A stretch of DNA of 64,000 nucleotides from Deltaproteobacteria bacterium (GTDB taxonomy: Bacteria; Myxococcota_A; Polyangia; GCA-2747355): the NCBI GenBank assembly GCA_020633415.1, contig JACKDQ010000006.1:1-64000 (forward strand), given 5' to 3'. The first letter of the stretch is position 1. Each line of letters opens with the position of its first letter. Both the position numbers and the translations under genes were made by a program. This document shows, piece by piece, positions 17,633 to 25,970 of this stretch. The notes under the pieces were generated by a model. It saw nothing but the letters and a program-made list of their open reading frames with translations. It was not told the DNA's origin and did no database searches.

Positions 17633-18937
17633 ATGAGCCGGATCAGCGCATTGCTCGTCTTATCACTGTGTGCTTGCGACAACCAGAACCAGCCCGTTGC
17701 CGGACCGACAGACGCGAGCGTTCCAGAGGCCCAGGTCGTTGTCGACAGTAGCAGCGCGGCTGACGCGGCCCGAGAGCCGTTCGCCCAATGTCCGGCACCA
17801 CCGCTGCTTGCCGACGGTGTAACACTGCAAGCCAACGTGCTGTCATGGGACGCCCAGGCGATCGGCGATAGCGATTGTCCGCTTTTGGCCCTAGACCGGC
17901 TCGTGGCCAGCGCGCGGCTGATTTGTTCGGGCGAAAATTCCCACGGCGTACTCGAGGCCAAGCAGCTTCATGCTGCGCTGGCGCGTTACCTCGTGCTGAA
18001 GCACAACGTACGCGTCATCGCTGTCGAGTATGGCTTGGCTCGTATGGACGCCTGGCAACGCGCACTCGAGGCTGACGACGAGCGTTTGCTCGTCGGCCAC
18101 ATGAAACGGCACAGCGAGCTGCCCTTTTGGCGGGCGGTCGCCGGATTGCGACGCGCCGGCGCACCGACGTTGCGCTTCGCCGGCTTTGACATCGCCGTGA
18201 CGCTCACCGATGCGATCGATAACACACTGTCGTTTCTGCAGCGTGTTGACGCCGAATATGGCAAGCAGATAGAGCCAGATCTGCGCGGGGCACTGATCAA
18301 GGCCAATCAGGCGGCGCAGCAGATCAAGAGCCGGATCAACGAACGGCGCGCGAGCTACGTCACCACCGTGGGCGATGCCGTCGTCGATCGACAACTTTGG
18401 AATCTTGACAATCTGATCGCCGCCTTTTCATTTTACACGCGGATGGACACCAACGATTTCTGGGCGGCAAACGCTGAGTTTCGTGAACCGGCGCTCTACA
18501 GCAACACCCAGCGCATCTTGGCGACGCTCAAGCCAGGCGAGAAGATGCTGATGGTGACCCACAACCTGCACTGCTCCAAGAACTTGGCGCTGGGCACCAA
18601 CGCTGACGGACAGTCAGTCGACGCCGTGGGAACGACGCTAAGCAAGACGTTGGGACAGTCTTATGCGGCGATCGGGCAGCTTTACGGCGGCGGTAACGAA
18701 TCTCAGGGATTGACCGCTAGCGCCTATCCCGAGTGGCCGAACACGCTGGAGGTCGAGCTAATGCGCAACACCACCGCACCACTGCTGCTCTTGCCAATCC
18801 GCGGTAAACCGTTCGGTGTCGACCTCGAGCGCTCGTGGTGGACGATCTACGGCTGGGCCCAAGAAGCGCATCAGATGAGCGCGCTCTACGATGCCATTGG
18901 CTGGGTTCGCCAGGTCACGCCAGACCACGATCTCTAA
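17633..18937 (+). CDS. Erythromycin-esterase-like lipoprotein
   Basis: The 434-residue product starts at ATG 17633 after AAGGAG, with a signal peptide and lipobox (LSLCAC). After an Asp/Ser-rich linker, the domain matches the erythromycin-esterase (EreA/EreB)-like superfamily: GENSHGVLEAKQLHAALARYL near 100 carries the conserved Glu-x-x-His, VRVIAVEYG follows, and MVTHNLHCSKN near 320 supplies a late conserved His. Members hydrolyse macrolide lactones or other esters, and many have unknown substrates. Surface or periplasmic location is shown by the lipobox. Antibiotic resistance should not be assumed. Confidence 0.75.
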   Translation: MSRISALLVLSLCACDNQNQPVAGPTDASVPEAQVVVDSSSAADAAREPFAQCPAPPLLADGVTLQANVLSWDAQAIGDSDCPLLALDRLVASARLICSGENSHGVLEAKQLHAALARYLVLKHNVRVIAVEYGLARMDAWQRALEADDERLLVGHMKRHSELPFWRAVAGLRRAGAPTLRFAGFDIAVTLTDAIDNTLSFLQRVDAEYGKQIEPDLRGALIKANQAAQQIKSRINERRASYVTTVGDAVVDRQLWNLDNLIAAFSFYTRMDTNDFWAANAEFREPALYSNTQRILATLKPGEKMLMVTHNLHCSKNLALGTNADGQSVDAVGTTLSKTLGQSYAAIGQLYGGGNESQGLTASAYPEWPNTLEVELMRNTTAPLLLLPIRGKPFGVDLERSWWTIYGWAQEAHQMSALYDAIGWVRQVTPDHDL

Positions 18938-18973
18938 CGCGGGACGGACCTTGACCGCCCAAGCCGCTCGCGC

Positions 18974-19016
18974 GATCGGTGAGCAACCGCGCGGGATCGC
19001 GTCGACCCCACCGATC
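18974..19016. terminator. Weak hairpin between convergent genes
   Basis: gatcggtg (18974-18981) pairs with caccgatc (19009-19016) around a 27-base GC-rich loop in the 84-bp gap between two convergent genes. The loop is long and no T-run follows, so this is only a weak terminator candidate. Confidence 0.3.
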
Positions 19017-19021
19017 CTCTG

Positions 19022-20128
19022 TTAGAGCGCAAACCCCAAAGAAAATGCGACAGCCATCGACGCATCGCTGCTCACTGAGGGCTCGGCCTGGTCGAGCGTG
19101 TGCGGGCGCAACGGCGCAACCGAGGGATCGAGGCCGGTAAAGCCGGAGCGATACTGTTCGATCAGCAGCGAGACGCGATAGTAGAAGCCGGAGCGATGTT
19201 GGCCTCCAAGCCCCAGCTCTGCCGCCAAGGCGATGCCCGAATCGCGTTGGCCCCAGGCGTCGACTGCATCTTGTCCGACAGAAAGCAACGGTCGCAACTC
19301 GAACGCTGCATCCAGCGCAACCAGTGGCGTACCGAGTGCGAGCTGCCCAGCGCCACGCAGCCGCAAGAAGCGATAGTTCATCGCTGGAACGCGCTCGCCG
19401 CGCGGGTCGTCAGCACCGGCGAAGCTGCGCGTGCCCCATCCGAGGCTCAGGCCGATCCGTGGCGACCAAACCGTCGCGTCCCAAATCTTGCGCCAGCGCA
19501 GATCGACTAGGCACTCGCCCGCTACAGCAGATCCCAACTGTGCGCCGTCGGCCTCGATTTCGCCCCCGAGCCCATGGGTGTAGCGCACGCCGATGCCGAA
19601 ATCGCGCAGCGCGCCATCGCTAAGTAGCGCAAACGGGTAAAACGCCGCCGAGATGATCAGCTCAGCGGTGGTCTTGACGCTCCAGCTTTGCTCTGCGCTA
19701 CCAGCGGAAAGCACCTGTGTACGCTTGAACGCGCCAACGCCAAGATCAAACGCGATCAGCGTATGGTGAAGCTGACTGGCTTTGGTCCGCAGCGTGGCGA
19801 TCGATACGGGAACTTCCCCGGCAGACCAGCCACTCTGCTTCTTTTCAGCCTTATCGGCAGCTGCGCCACCCGCAGGGACTCGGCCATCGTCTCGATCGTC
19901 TCGATCGTCGCGATCGTCTAGGTCGTCGTCATCGTCGTCATCGAGCGCATCGTCGTCGCCCTGATCGCGATCGCCCGCGTCGCTGACGTCGTCATCATCC
20001 GGTGCGAGGCCGGCCTGCAAACCGGCGGCAGCACTGGCCACGCGCGTCGCGCCACCGGCCACCAGGTAAGCCTCGTAGCCAAACAGCAGGAAGACCACCA
20101 ACCCCAATAAGCGTATAGACGGCCACAT
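19022..20128 (-). CDS. Probable outer-membrane beta-barrel protein with Asp/Arg repeat segment
   Basis: From the ATG at 20128 the product has 368 residues: an N-terminal signal/anchor (LLGLVVFLLFGYEAYLVAGG), a strongly acidic low-complexity stretch (DDDALDDDDDDDLDDRDD and further DDR repeats) and a C-terminal 250-residue domain with alternating beta-strand patterns (LIAFDLGVGAF, IGLSLGWGT, YYRVSLLIEQYRSG), ending in ...VAFSLGFAL with a terminal hydrophobic residue as in outer-membrane barrels. The DNA of the repeat reads as a gat/cgt series at about 19885-19945. The acidic linker may bind Ca2+ or other cations. The function is unknown. No clear ribosome-binding site is seen. Confidence 0.6.
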   Translation of the reverse strand: MWPSIRLLGLVVFLLFGYEAYLVAGGATRVASAAAGLQAGLAPDDDDVSDAGDRDQGDDDALDDDDDDDLDDRDDRDDRDDGRVPAGGAAADKAEKKQSGWSAGEVPVSIATLRTKASQLHHTLIAFDLGVGAFKRTQVLSAGSAEQSWSVKTTAELIISAAFYPFALLSDGALRDFGIGVRYTHGLGGEIEADGAQLGSAVAGECLVDLRWRKIWDATVWSPRIGLSLGWGTRSFAGADDPRGERVPAMNYRFLRLRGAGQLALGTPLVALDAAFELRPLLSVGQDAVDAWGQRDSGIALAAELGLGGQHRSGFYYRVSLLIEQYRSGFTGLDPSVAPLRPHTLDQAEPSVSSDASMAVAFSLGFAL

Positions 20129-20355
20129 GGGGGTAATCAATGCAAGGCGGAGACCAACGCTAAGTCGAGCACTTGCGCCAGCCGAAGCCAATTGCCCAGA
20201 CACGTCGAGGTGACGCACGGCGCGGGTTGTCCCAGTCAACGCGCCCACCCACGTCGCGCTGCTATTTAGCCTAGAGCCGGCCAGTGACGGCGAAATTTGA
20301 CATCTGCCGCGCCCGCTCCACGGTGTGGCCCGTCTATTGCTTCGCGAGGGTGAGC

Positions 20356-21057
20356 ATGCACGCGAACGTCGCCGCAGCGATCGACAGTTCGAGATATCCC
20401 GCGCTACTGGTCGCGCTGCTGTTGGCCCTTGGTCAGCCGGCATTGGCCTACCGCGACGGCTCGGCGGGTCACTCGGGAAAAATCGCTGGGCTGACCTGCA
20501 ACGAATGCCACTTTGGTGGCAAGCCGCTGACGGTGACCATCGACGGCGACACGCACCTCGTTGCCGGTCAAACCACCACGCTAACGCTGACGCTCTCGAC
20601 AGATAATCCCGGACTACGTGCCGGCGGGTTCGCGCTCGCCGCGTCGGCGGGAGAGCTTGGGCCCAATGCCAGCGAACCAGCGACGGGTCTGCTCGGCGCC
20701 GAACTGGTGCAGAGCCAACCGAAGCTGACGAACAACGGCTCGGTCAGCTGGACTTTCGACTTCACCGCTCCAGTCGATTCGCCCGAAGTTCTGCTGTATG
20801 CTGGTGGTGTAATCGGCAACGGCGATGATTCCGATCAAGGCGACCAGCAGGGGACGACGCAGTTTAGCATTGCGATCACCGGAACCACCGCGACGCCGAT
20901 CAGCGGCGAGGCGCCCCGGGGCCGTCGATTACCCGACGAATACTACGGCGGATGCTCCGCTTCACCCAGCCCAAGCGCACCCCGCGGCCTGTTTGGCATG
21001 CTCGGCTGGACGCTTTGCGCGCTTTATGCCCGGCGGCGGCTCAGGCGTGCGATCTAA
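20356..21057 (+). CDS. Exported mono-haem-motif protein with MYXO-CTERM-type tail
   Basis: The 233-residue product has a Sec signal peptide (LLLALGQPALA), then DGSAGHSGKIAGLTCNECHFGG with one CxxCH haem-binding motif, and a beta-sandwich domain rich in Thr (TTLTLTLSTDNPG) resembling the 'choice-of-anchor'/reelin-like domains of deltaproteobacterial exported proteins. It ends with GGCSASPSPSAP, a hydrophobic stretch (GLFGMLGWTLCALYA) and RRRLRRAI, the Cys-helix-Arg layout of MYXO-CTERM sorting signals. It is probably processed and anchored at the cell surface. The next gene overlaps it by 32 bp, so the pair is probably translationally coupled. Confidence 0.75.
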   Translation: MHANVAAAIDSSRYPALLVALLLALGQPALAYRDGSAGHSGKIAGLTCNECHFGGKPLTVTIDGDTHLVAGQTTTLTLTLSTDNPGLRAGGFALAASAGELGPNASEPATGLLGAELVQSQPKLTNNGSVSWTFDFTAPVDSPEVLLYAGGVIGNGDDSDQGDQQGTTQFSIAITGTTATPISGEAPRGRRLPDEYYGGCSASPSPSAPRGLFGMLGWTLCALYARRRLRRAI

Positions 21058-21409
21058 CGCCGCTGTCCTGCTGCTGATCGCTTCAACCGTTGTGATGTTG
21101 TCCTGCAACTACGGCGGAGAACCGATCGACGTGGTCGATCCAGCGACGATTCCGCAAACGGTCGCTTACCACGATACCGTGCGCGCGATCATGAACTACT
21201 ACTGCACAGCCTGTCACTCGCCGGGTTCGCAGGTCGGCACGATCAAAGACTACGACTATTCGACCTACAATGGCGTAGTCGCCGGCTACAGCGGCATCGA
21301 GGAAACGGTCTATGCGGAACAAAGCATGCCCCCCGGCGCCGCGCGACGCCTGACCGCGCGCGAACAAGCGCTCCTCCAGCGCTGGGCAAAAAATGGATTC
21401 CCTCAATGA
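21026..21409 (+). CDS. Small mono-haem c-type cytochrome-like lipoprotein
   Basis: The ATG at 21026 lies inside the preceding gene. The 127-residue product has a signal peptide with a lipobox-like VVMLSC, then one haem motif (YYCTACHSPGS). The C-terminal part (SMPPGAARRLTAREQALLQRWAKNG) is the usual end of small c-type cytochrome domains, with the Met of SMPP a possible distal haem ligand. It overlaps the following dihaem-porin gene by 4 bp (ATGA). It is probably an electron carrier serving that protein. Confidence 0.75.
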   Translation: MPGGGSGVRSNAAVLLLIASTVVMLSCNYGGEPIDVVDPATIPQTVAYHDTVRAIMNYYCTACHSPGSQVGTIKDYDYSTYNGVVAGYSGIEETVYAEQSMPPGAARRLTAREQALLQRWAKNGFPQ

Positions 21410-22815
21410 GCACTCAACACCAGCGATGGCCGGGGCTGCTCACGCTGTCGTCGATCGCTGCCGTCGTCGCATTCGCCATCTGTTCGCCGCTCGTGGAAGA
21501 GCAAGCTGGCGCGCTGCCGCTTTACACCGCACGCTCGGGGCGCACATGCGATAACTGCCACACCGATCCGAGTAAGTGGCCCAACCCCGCCTTGCCTTAT
21601 CGCAAGTGCACGCTGTCTTGCATCGGCTGTCACGTTAACCCGTCGGGCGGCGGTCTGCGCACCGTCTCGGGTCGCTTTTACAGCCAAACCACACTGCCGG
21701 CGCTGTTCGCCTCCCATCGCGGCTACAAAGATTGGAATCGCCACCTCTTTAGCGCGCTGGCCAAGCTTGAGAAGAACCGTAAGAATCGCTTGCCCGACCC
21801 GGCCCTCGGCAAGCCGCCGGGTAAGCCCGCGAAGATGGCGTTTGATCAAGATCGCTACGCCGGCCTCAAAGCCGATCCGATCCTGCTCGTCGGCATCGAT
21901 GCCCGTCTCGCCGCCTGGTTTGCCGCGCCACTGTTCTTTCCGATGCAGCTCGACACGCATCTCGCCGTGCATCCGTTTCAATACGTGACCGCGGCGTTTT
22001 CGGCGGGCGTGCTGGCCAAGTCAAAGGGGTTTGCCGCAACATTTGAACGGCGCACGCCATTCATGCTCAAAGATTTCTACCTGATGCTGCATCAACTGCC
22101 CTACATGGCCTATCTGCGCGTCGGGCGTTTCTTGCCGCCGTTCGGCACAAACCTCGATGACCACACCTCGCCGATTCGGCGCGACTTCGGCCTCGATCAA
22201 GGCATCTTGGAAAGCCGCATCACCGGGGTGGAGTTCGGCTTGGCGCCCAACTATCCGTACTTGTCGGTAGCGGTCTTTCGCCCTGGCCCGGCCGACCGCT
22301 TTGAAGTCGCCGACCCTGAAAACGATGCGATCCCACCGTTTGGTGGCGTCGACGGTTGGGGCTTCGCCGCCAACGCAGGCTGGCGAGATCTCGGTTGGCA
22401 ACTCGGCGCTAGCGTGATGGTCCGCGGCCGTGACCTCGCCGACGGTGGCAACACGACCAGCGCCAGCGTGCAATGGGGCTTCAACCCTTGGTTTTATAGC
22501 GACGCGATCCCGCTAACCTACCTGGGCGAGGTTGCCTTCGGCAGTCGGCAGCGACCGCTGAGCGGCGCATCGACTAAGCAGATCGCGGCCTACCACGAAC
22601 TCGACTATTTGCCGTTTAATGGCATCAACTTGAAACTGAAGTATGACTTCGCCGACTTCGACACCGAGGTCGCTGACGATCAATTTCACCGGCTGAGCAG
22701 CGGCATCGATTTGATCCTCTTGCCCGGCGTGACCATCGCCGCCGAACTGCGCTTGTGGTTTGGGGCGCATGGCTCAGACGCAGACGTCTTTTTACAGACT
22801 CACCTCTGGTACTAA
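21406..22815 (+). CDS. Dihaem-motif N-terminus fused to an outer-membrane porin-like barrel
   Basis: The 469-residue product has a signal peptide (up to about residue 35), then two haem-binding motifs close together, CDNCH (48-52) and CIGCH (72-76), with an extra Cys at 68. From about 145 to the C-terminal HLWY it is a beta-rich domain with features of porins (PFGTNLDDHTSPIRRDFGLD, VEFGLAPNYPYLSVAVF, LKLKYDFADFD, terminal aromatic). This joins on one chain the parts that porin-cytochrome electron conduits supply as separate subunits. The three overlapping genes 20356-22815 look like one operon for electron transfer across the outer membrane; the direction and partner are unknown. Confidence 0.75.
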   Translation: MSTQHQRWPGLLTLSSIAAVVAFAICSPLVEEQAGALPLYTARSGRTCDNCHTDPSKWPNPALPYRKCTLSCIGCHVNPSGGGLRTVSGRFYSQTTLPALFASHRGYKDWNRHLFSALAKLEKNRKNRLPDPALGKPPGKPAKMAFDQDRYAGLKADPILLVGIDARLAAWFAAPLFFPMQLDTHLAVHPFQYVTAAFSAGVLAKSKGFAATFERRTPFMLKDFYLMLHQLPYMAYLRVGRFLPPFGTNLDDHTSPIRRDFGLDQGILESRITGVEFGLAPNYPYLSVAVFRPGPADRFEVADPENDAIPPFGGVDGWGFAANAGWRDLGWQLGASVMVRGRDLADGGNTTSASVQWGFNPWFYSDAIPLTYLGEVAFGSRQRPLSGASTKQIAAYHELDYLPFNGINLKLKYDFADFDTEVADDQFHRLSSGIDLILLPGVTIAAELRLWFGAHGSDADVFLQTHLWY

Positions 22816-22945
22816 CGTCGCGCGCAAGCCGGCAGCAGCGGCCAACGCTCAGGCGCTTCGACCGCGCCGCCGAAAAAGCCGAACACTTTTTGCGCCGCTG
22901 GTTGTCTGGTACCACCCACGGACGGTCAGCGCGCCACTGACGATT

Positions 22946-22961
22946 CGGCACGCCCCTTGCT
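22946..22961 (+). promoter_or_regulatory. Sigma-54 promoter match
   Basis: cggcacgccccttgct fits the -24/-12 consensus TGGCACG-N4-TTGCW with a single mismatch (first T to C) and the exact GG-N10-GC spacing. Start of transcription would be near 22972, just before the ribosome-binding site of the gene at 22986. The same 16 bases occur at 33919-33934. Confidence 0.65.
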
Positions 22962-22985
22962 CTAACTCAGCGCGGAGACGCTGTA

Positions 22986-23918
22986 ATGAGCCAGAGATCG
23001 CGGACAATTAAACATAAGTTCTGCTGTATCGGCTGCGCGGTGGCGCTTGGCCTAGCGGCTTGTGGAGCAACCGAGCCAGTCACCTCGCTCGCCGATGCGC
23101 CGACGGGCAAGGCGCTGAGCGCGGCAAAAAAATGCGAAGCGGGTCTGATCAGCTGGCTGCGTGCGCTACTGTTTGGCTTGAAATTTGTCAAGGCCGGCAG
23201 TCGCATCGCCAAAGGCTGTCGCTTGATCAAACTTACCGCCGCTGAAGGCGACGAAATCCTCAAGGTCGTCAGCTACGACATCCGTACTCAGCTGAGCAAG
23301 GACTTTGTCGGCGCCTACCTGTCGGGGGCCAAGCGCGCCTCGATCAAACGCATCAAGACGATCGGATCAAAGATCACCTATCGGGTCAGCAAGGACGGCG
23401 CGAACATCGGCATCACCGTGGTCAACGATGGCAAGGGTGGCTTCCGCGTCTTCACCTACGGCTCGAAGAAGCCGGTGATCTTCAAAGGCCTGGTCGCGGT
23501 CGACACCTCGTGGAAGGTGGGCGACGAAGCAAACTTGGCCGCCGTCTGGACCGCGATCGAAAAGTCGCCAGCCACCTTCGACCTGATCGAGCTCACCGAG
23601 CGCATCGAAGATAAGCAGCCCTTGAGCGACAAGATCGGTGTGCTCTGCGGCGAGATCATCGAACTGATCGCGCCGATCCCGCTCGAACTCGACCCCGCGC
23701 TCAAGGCTGACCTGCGCTTTCTCAAGGCCATCGAGTGGGCGATTCCCGCGGCCAAAGAAGTGATCCTTGAAACCGACCCCAACTTTGACCCGACGCAGAT
23801 CGACACTCTCGCCCAGTGGCTGGCCGAAGCGTGGATCTCTGACGCCGGCCAAACGATCGAGGCGGTCACCGAAGACCCCAAACACCTCGAGAAGAAAACG
23901 ACGACTGACGACAACTAG
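22986..23918 (+). CDS. Lipoprotein of unknown function
   Basis: The 310-residue product begins with a signal peptide and lipobox (ALGLAAC). The mature part is a mixed alpha/beta protein with many Lys and Glu (KRIKTIGSKITYRVSKDG), and no family is recognised. GGAG precedes the ATG, and a strong sigma-54 match lies 25 bases upstream, so the gene is probably under activator control. The next lipoprotein gene follows after 40 bp. Confidence 0.6.
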   Translation: MSQRSRTIKHKFCCIGCAVALGLAACGATEPVTSLADAPTGKALSAAKKCEAGLISWLRALLFGLKFVKAGSRIAKGCRLIKLTAAEGDEILKVVSYDIRTQLSKDFVGAYLSGAKRASIKRIKTIGSKITYRVSKDGANIGITVVNDGKGGFRVFTYGSKKPVIFKGLVAVDTSWKVGDEANLAAVWTAIEKSPATFDLIELTERIEDKQPLSDKIGVLCGEIIELIAPIPLELDPALKADLRFLKAIEWAIPAAKEVILETDPNFDPTQIDTLAQWLAEAWISDAGQTIEAVTEDPKHLEKKTTTDDN

Positions 23919-23958
23919 TCGGTGGGAACGTCCACCGCGAGACCGAGGATGGTTATCG

Positions 23959-25185
23959 ATGTTCAAACTGCGGATCACGGCGTCACTCTGCTGCGCCTAC
24001 TTGAGCTTAGCGAACTGCGGACCCCAAGCACCTGAAGCGGCCGAGGCCACCGCCAACTGCACCAAGTGTGAAAGCCACGGCGCGGTCGCCGACCCGCGAC
24101 TATTGCGACTGACCGCCGATACGATCGAGGTTGAACTTCCGCGTGGCGTGATCGACGCCAAGGCCGCCCTGCAGGTAGCCGGCGTCGAGCTTAGTCTCAA
24201 CGCACCGACCTGGCAGTTTGAGCGCGAAACGACGCGAGCCACTTGGGCAGCGGCTGGCTTTCTCGAATGGATGGCGATCTACGTGGGCGGCGCACAAACG
24301 ACCGAACTCGACCTCGTCGTCAGACTGAGCTGCAATGAAACGCTGGCCGCCAACCGCAGCGATCTGTGTGGCAGCGCCGTCTCGTTGGCGGTAGCGACGT
24401 TTGTTCGACCGCTCAGCGGGATGAAGCTCCCGTTGGTCGGCGGCGTAAAAACCGGCACCGCCGACAAGACCGCGATCGCCAGCACGGCGCGGCGGATCAG
24501 CGAATGCGAGCACGTACTGCTCACCGTCGGTGGAACGCAGCTGGAAGGCCGGCCGGTGCCCTGGGGTCTGCGCGGCTTCCTCGCCCGCTCCAACTACGAC
24601 TGCATCGTCGGCCTGCAATACGACGACGGCGATGCGACGCGGATCGCCAAGTCCACCCCGCAACGTGTCGCCGATCTGGGCGCAGTGGTCAGCGAAGACG
24701 CGCTGCGCTACTGTGCTTCGACCAAGCTGGGTATCGCGGCGCTTGAAGCACTGGTCAGCAACACCCCGTTAGCCGAGAGCACGATTCGCTGGGATGCGTT
24801 TGGGCATTCAAAAGGCGCAGCGATCCTCGCCGGCGCCTACCTCGCGCACGAGCCCACGCTAAAGACAACGTTCTACGGCGTCGGGCTGCCGCGGCACCTC
24901 GGTCAGCGACTGTTTGAAGATTATCGCGTGGGCTCGATCCAGGTGCACGGCAGCGAGGTCTACGCCTGGCCGAGCACCCAGCGCAGCAGCGAAGAGCGAT
25001 TCATCTCGTTTACCTGGGCGGATGATCCGGCGGGCAACCTCGATGGTTGTGGCGATGTCGGCGCGGCGCTCTCGGTAGTGAAAAACTGGGAGCGTCATCA
25101 ATACGATCCGCTGTTCGCCAACGAAAGCTGGGCGGCGGCCTATCTGCGCGGCGACGTGTTGACGGTCGGCAACTACCCGCTGTGA
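23959..25185 (+). CDS. Lipoprotein with a lipase-like alpha/beta-hydrolase motif
   Basis: The 408-residue product has a lipoprotein signal (LSLANC), a CTKC pair near residue 33, an N-terminal beta domain and a C-terminal half with WDAFGHSKGAAILAGAYLA near 285. GHSKGA fits the G-x-S-x-G nucleophile elbow of lipases and other alpha/beta hydrolases. VLLTVGGTQLEG near 195 and RFISFTWADDPAG near 360 could supply an oxyanion region and the acidic residue. A surface-attached lipase or esterase is plausible but unproven. It probably shares a transcript with the gene at 22986. Confidence 0.55.
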   Translation: MFKLRITASLCCAYLSLANCGPQAPEAAEATANCTKCESHGAVADPRLLRLTADTIEVELPRGVIDAKAALQVAGVELSLNAPTWQFERETTRATWAAAGFLEWMAIYVGGAQTTELDLVVRLSCNETLAANRSDLCGSAVSLAVATFVRPLSGMKLPLVGGVKTGTADKTAIASTARRISECEHVLLTVGGTQLEGRPVPWGLRGFLARSNYDCIVGLQYDDGDATRIAKSTPQRVADLGAVVSEDALRYCASTKLGIAALEALVSNTPLAESTIRWDAFGHSKGAAILAGAYLAHEPTLKTTFYGVGLPRHLGQRLFEDYRVGSIQVHGSEVYAWPSTQRSSEERFISFTWADDPAGNLDGCGDVGAALSVVKNWERHQYDPLFANESWAAAYLRGDVLTVGNYPL

Positions 25186-25959
25186 TCAGCCGAAGCGCCG
25201 TTGGACCAAACGACGACGGCAGCGAGCGCCGAGCAGCAACAAGAGCAGCACACTGAGCGCCGTGCCACTGGCCGTTCGCCCGCCGCTTTGACATGCACAG
25301 CCATCGATCGGCGGCTGACCCGCCGTGCCGGCGTCGAAATGACTTGTCGACGAAGCGTCGCTGCTCGACGAGGCGTCGACGCCTGGCGCAGCGTCTCGCG
25401 GCGGAACCGCTCCATCGCCCGGCACGACGATGCCGCTGTCGCGCGGCGGTGGCACACCACCATCGGTTCGACCGCTATAGTCGACGACGACGTTGGTAAA
25501 ACCGCCGCCACTGGTGTTGTCAGTGCGGGCGATCCCGTCTTTTTGGAAGGCGTAGCTCCAAAGGTTGGAGCTCGCTCCACCGTTGCGATCAGCCGATTCG
25601 AACTTGATCGCGTAGCTGCCGTCAGAAACGGTGCCCCCGGCGCGCGCGCTCATATCCCAGGTCACCGTCAGCGTGCCGCTATGGTCTTTGCGGGTTGCCC
25701 CCATCACGGCATCCGAGTCGCTGCTGCCGGCAGCGCTCGCCCAGGTGGTCATTTCGCTGCGGCGCTTGTCGGCCCAACGACCGATGGTCTTGACGAAGGC
25801 GCCCGCTGCCGTTTCAACCCAGACCGCCACAACGTTGCGTGGCGCGTACTTCGGATCGGGTCCAACGCTGGTCCCGAAGCGAATCGTCAGTGTTTCTTGC
25901 GCCTGAGCAGATACCGAGACCAAGAGCAGCACAAGGGTGAAAGCCACGCGGAAGAACAT
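25186..25959 (-). CDS. DUF2271-type exported protein, probable ApbE flavinylation target, MYXO-CTERM-type tail
   Basis: The ATG at 25959 follows GAGG at good spacing, whereas the ATG at 25974 that overlaps the ApbE stop has no such site. The 257-residue product has a Sec signal (LLLVSVSAQA) and a DUF2271-like domain: VVAVWVETAAGAFVKTIGRW, DSDAVMGATRKDHSG, LTVTWDMS, DGSYAIKFESADRNGG. DAVMGAT resembles the Dxx(S/T)GA(T/S) signal that ApbE modifies with FMN on the last Thr (Thr89 here). A Pro/Asp/Ser linker leads to GCACQSGG, a Leu-rich helix and an Arg cluster, a MYXO-CTERM-type tail. It would display an FMN-bearing domain at the surface. Confidence 0.75.
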   Translation of the reverse strand: MFFRVAFTLVLLLVSVSAQAQETLTIRFGTSVGPDPKYAPRNVVAVWVETAAGAFVKTIGRWADKRRSEMTTWASAAGSSDSDAVMGATRKDHSGTLTVTWDMSARAGGTVSDGSYAIKFESADRNGGASSNLWSYAFQKDGIARTDNTSGGGFTNVVVDYSGRTDGGVPPPRDSGIVVPGDGAVPPRDAAPGVDASSSSDASSTSHFDAGTAGQPPIDGCACQSGGRTASGTALSVLLLLLLGARCRRRLVQRRFG

Positions 25960-25970
25960 CTGAGAACCTC

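Noticed and set aside
17398..17961. 187-codon minus-strand frame
   Set aside because: Most of it is antisense to the erythromycin-esterase-like gene, which has a clear lipobox and conserved motifs; the frame is open because of high G+C content.
17633..18937. Calling the esterase-like lipoprotein a macrolide resistance gene
   Set aside because: Only superfamily motifs are visible; many erythromycin-esterase-like proteins have other or unknown substrates.
20141..20156. Minus-strand sigma-54-like site (TGGTCTC-N4-TTGCA) before the outer-membrane barrel gene
   Set aside because: The predicted transcript would begin about 3 bases before the start codon, leaving no ribosome-binding site, and the -24 element is poor outside GG.
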